Positions 1 through 6,923 of a stretch of 14,527 nt of DNA are shown one piece after another. The notes beneath the pieces were generated by a model that was not told the DNA's origin, did not search any database, and saw only the letters and a program-made list of their open reading frames with translations. The DNA is taken from contig JAUQYW010000402.1 of assembly GCA_030587525.1 (NCBI GenBank), forward strand, positions 1-14,527, written 5' to 3'. Positions within the stretch are counted from its first letter, which is position 1. Every line of letters begins with the position of its first letter. Both the position numbers and the translations under genes were made by a program. Origin of the DNA: Candidatus Sigynarchaeota archaeon. GTDB taxonomy: Archaea > Asgardarchaeota > Lokiarchaeia > Sigynarchaeales > Sigynarchaeaceae.

Positions 1-582
1 AAGCACCAGGAATAATGGTATCGTTTCCTTTTTTTTACCAATTTTATATTGTTTCATTGCTATCCAGAGGCAGAAAAGGCAAGATAAAAGATAACATGCT
101 TGCGTAACGATTTTTAAAGGCCCGGATGTCACTTCATAATAAACAATTTGTAAGGTGGGAGTCAACTGGATTATTTTAATCATCGGGACTGCAAGATTCA
201 ATATTAATTCCACCGGGCCTACTAAACCAATAACCGTAGTTGCAGCAAAATATAACTCCAGTATGTATCCCAATCTTCTTTTTTTATAGGTCGTGTAATC
301 GAAAAAGAACCACAACAAGGAAATCGCTATAATCGGTCCAGCAAAAAAATTAAGCCATTGCCAAGATGCACCTTCCGTAACACTCGATGCCATATATAGA
401 CCAAGACATGAAAAGTCGTATAACGCTATACCAATACATGCCAAGCTAAAGGTCAAATAGACCCTTCGAGCTCGTTTCGTTTGAAAATAAATAATAACAT
501 AATATAAAGAAATATAAAAAGCGGCTCCCGACAAGAAAGCTGGACCGATTAATAAGACATTGAACGGCAATGACACTCCCAT
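1..582 (-). CDS. Multi-pass membrane protein, N-terminal part (runs off left edge)
   Basis: The minus strand stays open from an ATG at 582-580 to the window edge (194 codons, no stop). A TAA lies directly before the ATG in frame, so this is the first possible start. The translation begins MGVSLPFNVLLIGPAF and is very hydrophobic. Likely membrane segments are near residues 7-33, 41-65, 76-98, 104-131 and 156-176, with basic loops such as KKRR at 100-103 and QTKRARR at 34-40. The layout (short N-terminus, evenly spaced helices, Trp/Phe-rich third helix) resembles the multi-helix N-terminal sensor regions of membrane histidine kinases or cyclases. No catalytic domain lies inside the window, so this function is a guess. 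The gene is transcribed away from the neighbouring GTPase gene. That it is coding is fairly sure; the family is not. Confidence 0.6.
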   Translation of the reverse strand, partial: MGVSLPFNVLLIGPAFLSGAAFYISLYYVIIYFQTKRARRVYLTFSLACIGIALYDFSCLGLYMASSVTEGASWQWLNFFAGPIIAISLLWFFFDYTTYKKRRLGYILELYFAATTVIGLVGPVELILNLAVPMIKIIQLTPTLQIVYYEVTSGPLKIVTQACYLLSCLFCLWIAMKQYKIGKKKETIPLFLVL

Positions 583-667
583 TTAATGATTTACTAAACA
601 ATTCTTGTTCCTTCTAATAAAGGTTGTGATGGGCGTGTGCGAGTTGAACGTGACGCGTTCAATGTAC

Positions 668-676
668 TTTATAAAT
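668..676 (+). promoter_or_regulatory. TATA-like box of the first GTPase gene
   Basis: TTTATAAAT is centred about 27 bases before the ATG at 699. Archaeal TATA boxes sit about 25-30 bases before the transcription start, so transcription would begin at or next to this ATG, giving a leaderless or nearly leaderless mRNA. The box overlaps the earlier in-frame ATG at 675, which argues against that start. Confidence 0.45.
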
Positions 677-698
677 GATAATATCGGAAAAGGTACTG

Positions 699-1613
699 AT
701 GGTGGAAATAAAAAATAAAGTTGAACCTATCGGAAAGGACAAAAAAATCGTGCTGATCGGTCCGATGGCAGCAGGCAAGACGACGTTCAAGCGCGTGTTT
801 TTCGAGGATGCCAATCCCCTCCAGCTTGTCAATTGTAGCATCGAACCAACGCGGGGTATCGAAAATAAAGCGTATAGATATTTCTCGCAGACCATCGCGG
901 TCTGGGATCTTGCAGGACAAGAACTAGACAACTGGCTCGGGGAAAGATCTGATGTTTTTCAAGAATCAACCGTCATCGTTTGCATGCTCAGTGCATCCTT
1001 GTCTTTAAAGGATAATCTACTGTTTTTGATCAAGTTCTTGAAAAAAAAAATGGAAATTGCACCCGAATCTGTTTTATTCATATTGCTGAACAAATGCGAC
1101 TTGCTCAATGACGTTGAGAGTTATAACATGATACTTAGCATTGAGCAATACGTGCAAGCAAAGCATCCCGAATTTTCTGGATTTTGCAAACGGACCGATA
1201 TCTACAGGACATCCATTATGGACACGTATTTTATGAGAACTTTGACGGTAGCTTACAAAATTATTGAAATATGCATGGAAAAAAGTGCATTCCAAGTAAC
1301 CCCGGAACAAATCAAGGAAATTCGTGTGAAAATGAAAGTGCTGCTCGCATTCTCCATGAAAGAATGGTATACAATCGCGGACATAGCTAGCAAGATAAAG
1401 GGAAAAACACCGGAAATACAAGGTTATCTCGAAGAATTGCACGCGAGGGGGTACCTTTTGAAGCAAAAAGAATCATTTTTTTCGATCTCTGAAAAGGGGC
1501 AGCACTTCGCTCTCGCGTATAAAAAGCAAGCTGCCATCGCAAGAACCAAGAAAATGATGGAGAGCATCGGTTTTTTTCTCACCTTGAACGAGGGGATGGA
1601 AAAACTCGGCTAA
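699..1613 (+). CDS. Small GTPase with C-terminal winged helix (Rag/Arf-like)
   Basis: This is a Ras-superfamily G domain joined to a winged helix, 304 residues from ATG 699. Visible motifs are the P-loop GPMAAGKT (21-28), a switch I Thr in EPTRG (T51), WDLAGQE (69-75) as G3, NKCD (131-134) as G4 and TSI (171-173) as G5. All nucleotide-binding motifs are intact, so GTP binding and hydrolysis are likely. Residues about 207-282 look like a winged helix: a helix, the turn-helix TIADIASKIKG, a recognition-type helix EIQGYLEELHARGYL, then a short wing. Rag GTPases carry a roadblock domain at this position; I do not see one here. I prefer ATG 699 to ATG 675 because AAAGGT lies just before it and the TATA-like box covers 675. 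The partner and pathway are unknown. The neighbouring gene also encodes a GTPase. Confidence 0.85.
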   Translation: MVEIKNKVEPIGKDKKIVLIGPMAAGKTTFKRVFFEDANPLQLVNCSIEPTRGIENKAYRYFSQTIAVWDLAGQELDNWLGERSDVFQESTVIVCMLSASLSLKDNLLFLIKFLKKKMEIAPESVLFILLNKCDLLNDVESYNMILSIEQYVQAKHPEFSGFCKRTDIYRTSIMDTYFMRTLTVAYKIIEICMEKSAFQVTPEQIKEIRVKMKVLLAFSMKEWYTIADIASKIKGKTPEIQGYLEELHARGYLLKQKESFFSISEKGQHFALAYKKQAAIARTKKMMESIGFFLTLNEGMEKLG

Positions 1614-1709
1614 TTTTGATGAAAATTCGATTAGATGTATCTTGAGGACATCAAGAAATTAATCGTGAGACGAGCATTACGTTACGAATCTTTAAATGAA
1701 TTTAAACCG

Positions 1710-1718
1710 AGTATATTT
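1710..1718 (+). promoter_or_regulatory. TATA-like box of the second GTPase gene
   Basis: AGTATATTT lies about 28 bases before the ATG at 1742, the spacing expected for an archaeal TATA box and a very short leader. A purine-rich AAAGGGA (about 1729-1735) also precedes the ATG and could serve as a ribosome binding site if transcription starts further upstream, for example from the TTTAAA-type boxes near 1691-1706. Confidence 0.35.
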
Positions 1719-1741
1719 GGGAAAATCTAAAGGGAACATCA

Positions 1742-2908
1742 ATGAACAGCACACAGATGACACGTTTTCAATATGTGATGGAAGCGTTTTTCAAACCAGG
1801 TACTGAAATTAAGGACGTAAAGAGCATTCTCCAATTGAATGTCGAAGCATTGAAGGATTACGATGATAAAGTCCTTGAATTGCTTAAAACAATCAAGATA
1901 AAGAAAGTCAAGGATTTGATTGACTTTAAATCCGATGATCTCCAAGCAAAACTGGTGGAAAAAGGAGTTATCCAAGCATCCATTGATTATATTATGGTGA
2001 GCTCGAAGATCTTGCGGAAATTGATTGAGATGAAATCTAAAGACAAGGCCGATCTACCACCGATGAAACTTGCAGTCATGGGTATGCAGAATGCCGGTAA
2101 ATCGTCGCTGATCAATTTTCTTGTCGGAAATACAATCAGCGAGCAGTTCAAGGAATCGGAGCCCACGGTGAGCGTCGAACAAAAAATAACCAAAATAAAT
2201 GATCTTCAACTAGCAATTTGGGATTTCGGAGGCCAGGAGAGCTTCAGGAAGGAATACTTGAAAAGTCCTGAAGAATACCTCATCAACACGGCCATGATAT
2301 TATTTGTCATCGACATCCAAGATGAGAACTATTATGCAGATTCGTTAGATTACCTCAATTCGATATTGACCATAATGAACCAGATGAACCAAAAACTCCA
2401 TGTCATCATTGATTTCCACAAATATGATCCTGACATTGCATCCGATGTCGATGTTCTCGTGAAACTCCAGTGGTTGGAACAGAAATTCAAGGCTATCTTG
2501 AAAAAATTCACGTATACATTTGAATTTATGAAAACTTCCTTATTTTCCGGTGCTGGAAGTGCCGCAGAACCTGATCTCGCAAAGAACTTGAAAGAAATTT
2601 TCGCAGCAAAAGCCGTGGACATGAGTAAACAGCCAGAGATGGCGTTGCTGAAGAATATCGTGTACATACAGACGAAGATATACTTCAACTTGATGAGTCA
2701 GCTAGCAGATATTTCTATGACTTTGAAAGATCTGCGAGCCCAATCTCCGGGAATAGCTCAATCACCAATTCAGCTGCCCAGTTTGCCACCTCCACCACCG
2801 CAGAAAATGGCTGAACGTCCTACGCCTAAATTTGTAGACATAAATACATCGTCGTTAGTGGATGAGCTCAAAGAAGCATTCAAGAGAAGAAAAATAAACA
2901 TGCCTTGA
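1742..2908 (+). CDS. Rag/Gtr-family GTPase with polyproline and WH2-like tail
   Basis: The 388 residues fall into three parts. Residues about 20-98 are all-helical, with alternating Leu/Ile and Lys/Asp, resembling helix-hairpin-helix or SAM-like modules; I do not identify the family. Residues about 107-300 are a G domain: GMQNAGKS (114-121), switch I Thr in EPTVS (T142), WDFGGQE (160-166) and HKYD (226-229). HKxD instead of NKxD, together with GGQ, is the pattern of Rag/Gtr GTPases (RagA has HKMD), so I place it there. After a long helix comes a flexible tail with PPPPP (349-353) and, at 372-385, LVDELKEAFKRRKI, which lines up without gaps with WH2 actin-binding motifs of the LLxxIxxGxxLKKV type. 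The usual Rag roadblock domain is not evident. The gene lies 128 bases after the first GTPase gene and ends at a T8 run. GTPase identity is firm; the actin link is inference. Confidence 0.85.
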   Translation: MNSTQMTRFQYVMEAFFKPGTEIKDVKSILQLNVEALKDYDDKVLELLKTIKIKKVKDLIDFKSDDLQAKLVEKGVIQASIDYIMVSSKILRKLIEMKSKDKADLPPMKLAVMGMQNAGKSSLINFLVGNTISEQFKESEPTVSVEQKITKINDLQLAIWDFGGQESFRKEYLKSPEEYLINTAMILFVIDIQDENYYADSLDYLNSILTIMNQMNQKLHVIIDFHKYDPDIASDVDVLVKLQWLEQKFKAILKKFTYTFEFMKTSLFSGAGSAAEPDLAKNLKEIFAAKAVDMSKQPEMALLKNIVYIQTKIYFNLMSQLADISMTLKDLRAQSPGIAQSPIQLPSLPPPPPQKMAERPTPKFVDINTSSLVDELKEAFKRRKINMP

Positions 2909-2913
2909 AGCGA

Positions 2914-2921
2914 TTTTTTTT
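2914..2921 (+). terminator. Poly-T terminator after the second GTPase gene
   Basis: A run of eight T begins six bases after the TGA stop. Archaeal RNA polymerase often terminates at such T-runs without a hairpin. It would end the GTPase transcript before the two-component genes. Confidence 0.45.
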
Positions 2922-3112
2922 CTAAATTTTACCGGTGGAGTTAATAATCGAGAACATTTGAAGGGATTGTTAGAAGAAGTTATCTTTTTTGAGATTAATG
3001 TATGTTTCGGAGTTTTCGTTGAATCTCGGTGCTACATTTTCCATAGTTTCCATATAGACTCAGATAAGGTTATAAGTTAAATAATAGATGAGAATACAAG
3101 GTTTTATGAAAA
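2922..3112. other. A+T-rich intergenic stretch, no gene seen
   Basis: There is no open frame of note on either strand in this stretch. TTATAAGTTAAATAAT (about 3069-3084) could supply a TATA box for the downstream receiver remnant and kinase. I found no missing N-terminal half of a receiver domain here in any frame. Confidence 0.4.
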
Positions 3113-3427
3113 GTGAGCGTATTGCCAACAATTAAAAATAAAATGAGCCAGCGATTAATAATTTCTCTATCTGGAGGTAGAAATATTGCGTTTCCTCCGC
3201 AAGGCACAATCTCCGTGTCTCCGGCGGATTTAAATAGCCCACACTTAAAATCCTTTTCAAAGCCCCCCATCGTGGCCTTGACATCATGTGCTATGCTTGG
3301 TGATCGTGAAAAGGTATTAGCCTCAGGTCGCACCAGGTATATCGAGAAACCCATCAATCCGGACACCTTTTTGAATCAAATAGCGATATATTTACATGAT
3401 AAGGAGCTCGAGAAGAGCGAAAAATGA
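3113..3427 (+). pseudogene. Truncated receiver domain (C-terminal half only)
   Basis: The frame opens with GTG at 3113 (an ATG is available at 3143) and encodes 104 residues. From about residue 50 it matches the second half of DivK-type response-regulator receivers: PIVALTSCAMLGDREKVLASG contains the conserved Thr, and the next part has the conserved Lys in YIEKPINP followed by the last helix. The first half, with the acidic pocket and phospho-acceptor Asp, is absent; residues 1-48 do not look like any domain I know. It therefore cannot be phosphorylated in the normal way and is probably a remnant of a deletion or rearrangement. It still overlaps the kinase gene by four bases (ATGA), so it may be translated and couple kinase translation. 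A small functional protein cannot be excluded. Confidence 0.6.
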
Positions 3428-5436
3428 CAAAGATCTTGATAGCAGATGATATCCCTGAAAACCTATACTTGCTTGAAACGATATTGAAAGCAAACGGATT
3501 TACAGTTATTTCCGCCTCGAACGGTGCCGAGGCCCTCGATCTAGGGCGGAAAGACCCTCCGGATCTTGTAATTACGGATATCTTGATGCCAATCATGGAT
3601 GGATTCGAGCTATGCAGGCGGTGGAAAGCGGATGATGTGTTAAAACATGCGCCGTTCGTTTTCTACACCGCCACGTATACAGATACCAAGGACGAACAGT
3701 TCGCCCTTAGCATCGGGGCCGAGCGTTTCATCGTCAAACCTCAACAGCCCGAAGTGTTGATAAAGATAGTGCAAGACATCCTGGATGAATTTAACAAAGG
3801 AAAACTCGTTCCCGTGGAAAAGCCACTTACAGAAGAAATGGACTTCATGCACAGGCACAATGAAGTGCTTCTCCGCAAATTAGAAAAGAAGACGCTGCAA
3901 TTGGAGCGTGAAATAACCGAACGTAGGCAAGCGGAGCAGCAGCTGCGTGATCACGAGGAGCTCCTCGATAATGCTCACGAGGCAATCATCCGCGCGGATT
4001 TGGAAGATAGGATCATCTATTGGAATAAGGGATCCGAGCGGTTGTATGGCTGGAAAGCTGAAGAAATTGTTGGAAAGATTACTCACGAGACTATTTCAAA
4101 AGAGGATTTAGCTCAAGTGCAATCTGCTATAAAGACGGTGAAGGAGAAGGGGAAATGGCGCGGTGAGATGCGGCATATTGATCGAAATGGTAAAAGAATC
4201 GTTGTGGATAGTAGTTGGACGTTAACGCAAGACGAAGCTGGAAAACCAGAATCTATCCTGGTCATTGACAGTGACATCACTGAAAAAAAGAAGTTAGAAA
4301 CTCAATTCTTACGTGCCCAGAGACTCGAAAGCATCGGCACGCTCGCCAGCGGCATAGCCCATGATCTTATCAACGTGCTGACACCGATCATATTATCCGT
4401 GGAAAACTTGAGAATAAAGTATTCTAACGAACAAAGCCAAGAATTGCTTAATATGATCGAAAGAAATGCAAAGCGCGGAACTGATTTAATAAAACGCGTC
4501 TTGCTATTTGCGCGAGGTCTCGAAGAGGAACACAAGAACATTGTAATAACGGATATCATAACAGATGTTGATACCCTCGTGAAGGAAACCTTTCCAAGAT
4601 CGATAGAAATCCGGGTCAAGATACCCGCGGACATCTGGACGATTTCCGGGGATGCCACGCAATTGCACCAGGTCCTAATGAACTTGTGCGTGAATGCTCG
4701 TGATGCTATGCCCGAAGGTGGAGTATTGACCATTTCTGCAGAGAATGTTCTCGTCGACGAGAATTACGCAAAGAAACACATTGATGCCAAGGTTGGACCC
4801 TATGTTGTCATCACCGTGGCAGATACGGGCATCGGAATGACACCTGAAATTCAAGAAAGGCTCTTCGAGCCATTTTTTACCACGAAGGAGCTTGGCAAGG
4901 GTTCCGGGCTTGGTTTGTCGACAGCCCTCGGCATTTTGAAAGGGCACGGAGGTTTTATCAATGTGGAAAGCGAGGTCGGGAAGGGAACATCATTCAGAGT
5001 TCATATACCCGCGATTAAAGTCCCTGCTAAACCGAATGAAGGGCCTCGACTTGACATCCCTGGTGGCCATGGTGAGGTGATCCTTGTCGCTGATGACGAG
5101 GAGTCTACCCGAAAGATGGCGAGTTCTATTCTAAAAGCTAATGGATACGAGGTACTCGAAGGTCGAAATGGTGCCGAAGCAATATCGATATTTGCTCAAA
5201 ACAAGGATCGTGTTATCATGGGTATCATAGCTTTGATGATGCCGATTATCGATGGAATGGAAGCCATTCGCCTCATTCAGCGAATCAATCCTGATGTAAA
5301 AATCATAGCGGTTAGTAGGCTAAAAGCAAACAAAAAATTAATAACTCCGGCAAATAAAAACGTGAAAACTTTTTTATTGAAACCATGCAAAGCCGAAACC
5401 TTGTTAACGGCCATTCACGACGCCTTATCTTCCTAG
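3424..5436 (+). CDS. Hybrid histidine kinase (REC-PAS-HisKA-HATPase-degenerate REC)
   Basis: This is a soluble two-component kinase of 670 residues with no membrane segment. Residues 1-120 form an intact receiver (acidic pair D8/D9, phospho-acceptor D52 in TDILMP, T82, K105). A coiled coil (about 140-175) leads into a PAS domain (about 175-290; YWNKGSERLYGW is typical). HisKA has phospho-acceptor H313 in GIAHDLINVL, and HATPase has N420/N424, D467 in DTGIGM and GKGSGLGL (491-498). The C-terminal receiver (about 553-668) keeps the D557/D558 pair, a Ser and the LLKPC Lys, but has Ala603 (GCT) where the phospho-acceptor Asp should be, just before LMMP. It therefore probably cannot receive phosphate there. 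The input is likely the N-terminal receiver and whatever the PAS domain senses. The domain style is bacterial, which suggests transfer. The ATG overlaps the preceding remnant. Confidence 0.9.
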   Translation: MTKILIADDIPENLYLLETILKANGFTVISASNGAEALDLGRKDPPDLVITDILMPIMDGFELCRRWKADDVLKHAPFVFYTATYTDTKDEQFALSIGAERFIVKPQQPEVLIKIVQDILDEFNKGKLVPVEKPLTEEMDFMHRHNEVLLRKLEKKTLQLEREITERRQAEQQLRDHEELLDNAHEAIIRADLEDRIIYWNKGSERLYGWKAEEIVGKITHETISKEDLAQVQSAIKTVKEKGKWRGEMRHIDRNGKRIVVDSSWTLTQDEAGKPESILVIDSDITEKKKLETQFLRAQRLESIGTLASGIAHDLINVLTPIILSVENLRIKYSNEQSQELLNMIERNAKRGTDLIKRVLLFARGLEEEHKNIVITDIITDVDTLVKETFPRSIEIRVKIPADIWTISGDATQLHQVLMNLCVNARDAMPEGGVLTISAENVLVDENYAKKHIDAKVGPYVVITVADTGIGMTPEIQERLFEPFFTTKELGKGSGLGLSTALGILKGHGGFINVESEVGKGTSFRVHIPAIKVPAKPNEGPRLDIPGGHGEVILVADDEESTRKMASSILKANGYEVLEGRNGAEAISIFAQNKDRVIMGIIALMMPIIDGMEAIRLIQRINPDVKIIAVSRLKANKKLITPANKNVKTFLLKPCKAETLLTAIHDALSS

Positions 5437-5440
5437 GATA

Positions 5441-5478
5441 AGAAAATTGTCAAGCACTAAGAAAATGGTCAAGCACTA
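5441..5478 (+). repeat. Two tandem 19-bp repeats
   Basis: AGAAAATTGTCAAGCACTA (5441-5459) is followed directly by AGAAAATGGTCAAGCACTA (5460-5478), differing at one base. The pair starts four bases after the kinase stop and lies before hisF. It could be a simple duplication or a double protein-binding site; the sequence does not decide. Confidence 0.75.
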
Positions 5479-5540
5479 CCGACAAGCGCCTAGCGAGTGT
5501 TTCTTTAACACTTTTGAACTCGCGAGCATTTTACCAGCAC

Positions 5541-6350
5541 GTGCTAGGCAAACGGATAATTCCATGTCTTGACATGACCGGCGGAAAGGTTCGCAAGGGC
5601 GTGCGGTTCCAGCTCATGGAATGGGAGGCGGACCCGCCAAGCCTCGCTGCAAGATACAGCGAAGCGGGAGCTGATGAAATAACGTTTCTCGACATCACCG
5701 CGTCATCCGATGCCCGGGACATCTTGATCGATGTCGTGAAACGGACGGCCGAGCAAGTCTTCATCCCGTTTTGCGTCGGTGGCGGAATTCGGACCGTCAA
5801 AGACATCCGGGCCTTGCTCCTTGCAGGTGCGGACAAGATATCGATCAACACGGCCGCCGTTGAAACGCCGGACCTTATCAATGAATCGTCCCGGGTTTTC
5901 GGTGCCCAATGCATCGTGTGCGCGATCGATGTCCGGCGCCGGCCGGTAGGGAAGACCAAGCCAAAAGACAAGATCGTGATCGATACAAAAGATGGCAAGT
6001 GCTGGTACGAGGTCATCATCCATGGTGGTAGAACGGCAACGGGAAAAGACGCGATCAGGTGGGGCATGGAGGCTGAAAAACGCGGTGCTGGCGAGATCTT
6101 GCTCACGTCTATGGACGAGGACGGCGTGAAGCAAGGGTACGACCTTGCGATCACCAGGGAGTTTTCGGAACGATTATCGATTCCTATCATCGCCTCGGGA
6201 GGTTGCGGTAATCCAAGCCACATCATCGACGCGTTCAAGATTGGCAAAGCCGATGCAGCCCTCGCGGCATCCATATTTCATTTTAATGAATACACGATAG
6301 CGGATGTCAAGAAAGCATGCCGGGATAATGGAATACCCGTTCGGATGTAG
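5541..6350 (+). CDS. hisF: Imidazole glycerol phosphate synthase, cyclase subunit HisF
   Basis: HisF turns PRFAR plus ammonia from the HisH glutaminase into imidazole glycerol phosphate and AICAR, in histidine biosynthesis in the cytosol. The (beta/alpha)8 barrel is clear: KRIIPCLD, FLDITAS, VGGGIRT, GADKISINTAA, AIDVRR, IIHGGR, TSMDEDG, IASGGCG and AALAASIFH. I start at GTG 5541 (269 residues, MLGKRIIPCLD). This gives the usual HisF N-terminus and puts the two catalytic Asp at residues 11 and 130, as in the Thermotoga enzyme. The longer frame from TTG 5514 adds nine unsupported residues. No HisH gene is in the window. The next gene on the opposite strand is hisI, 25 bases away and convergent, so the two are not co-transcribed. 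It is richer in G+C than the genes to its left. Confidence 0.95.
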   Translation: MLGKRIIPCLDMTGGKVRKGVRFQLMEWEADPPSLAARYSEAGADEITFLDITASSDARDILIDVVKRTAEQVFIPFCVGGGIRTVKDIRALLLAGADKISINTAAVETPDLINESSRVFGAQCIVCAIDVRRRPVGKTKPKDKIVIDTKDGKCWYEVIIHGGRTATGKDAIRWGMEAEKRGAGEILLTSMDEDGVKQGYDLAITREFSERLSIPIIASGGCGNPSHIIDAFKIGKADAALAASIFHFNEYTIADVKKACRDNGIPVRM

Positions 6351-6375
6351 TGCTTTCGTGTTTCCCGGGGCTAAA

Positions 6376-6828
6376 TTAGAGTTTATATCCCGGAAGAGCG
6401 TCGAGCGTGAACTTTTTCGTCGTTTTATCGAAGATCACGCGGCGATAATAGCATGTCGGGAGGCTCTTGCCGTTTTTATCGAGCACGTGGCACGCCCCGC
6501 CCTTGACCGGCTCGACCAGGTAAAGCAGCGAATTCTGCTCGCAGTTGATTCTAACGTCCTTGATTTTCAAGACATCACCCGATGATTTTCCCTTGATCCA
6601 GAGCTCGTTGCGGCTGGTGCTCCAAAACGTGGCCATGCCCGTTTCAAACGTGGTTTCCAAGGCCAATTGATTTGCATACGCCACGATCAACACGTCCCTG
6701 GTCTGTTCGTCTTGCACGACCACGGGAACGACCGGATTTTTCGGGTCCAATTTCTGGGCGATCTGGAACAATTTCTTGAAATCGAATTTCCACGTGCCAG
6801 AGCGTTCGAGCTCGTCATTGCTGCCCAT
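6376..6828 (-). CDS. hisI: Phosphoribosyl-AMP cyclohydrolase HisI
   Basis: HisI opens the adenine ring of phosphoribosyl-AMP, the third step of histidine biosynthesis. The 150-residue protein shows the family core: VVVQDEQTRDVLIVAYAN, FWSTSRNELWIKGKSSGD, and the Zn-ligand cysteines in INCEQN, GGACH and PTCYYR. The Mg-binding DCDxD of most HisI proteins reads NCEQN here, so the acidic residues are largely replaced. I believe such a variant occurs in part of the family, but this should be checked. There is no HisE (pyrophosphohydrolase) fusion. The ATG at 6828 follows GGTGAAGGAAA, a good ribosome binding site. It converges with hisF, and the Cys-rich gene lies 95 bases upstream on the same strand. 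Confidence 0.92.
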   Translation of the reverse strand: MGSNDELERSGTWKFDFKKLFQIAQKLDPKNPVVPVVVQDEQTRDVLIVAYANQLALETTFETGMATFWSTSRNELWIKGKSSGDVLKIKDVRINCEQNSLLYLVEPVKGGACHVLDKNGKSLPTCYYRRVIFDKTTKKFTLDALPGYKL

Positions 6829-6856
6829 TTTCCTTCACCATCGAATGCAGTCTCTA

Positions 6857-6872
6857 CCATAAAAAAATATGG
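6857..6872. promoter_or_regulatory. A+T palindrome before hisI; possible TATA box and T-run
   Basis: CCATA-AAAAAA-TATGG is an inverted repeat with 5-bp arms. On the minus strand it lies about 30-45 bases before the hisI ATG, where a TATA box is expected. Its T7 (6867-6861) could also terminate the upstream Cys-rich gene. Which role is real cannot be told. Confidence 0.25.
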
Positions 6873-6923
6873 AGCCCCCGCAATAAAACAAATGATGGAA
6901 AGACGTTATCGCAATTCCCGCGA

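Noticed and set aside
2909..3260. A frameshifted N-terminal half of the receiver before 3260
   Set aside because: I read the other frames and found neither an acidic pair nor a D-x-x-MP motif, so the half is absent rather than shifted.
5531..6274. Long open frame on the minus strand (247 codons)
   Set aside because: It lies wholly over hisF, whose motifs and catalytic residues are clear; the opposite-strand product resembles nothing.
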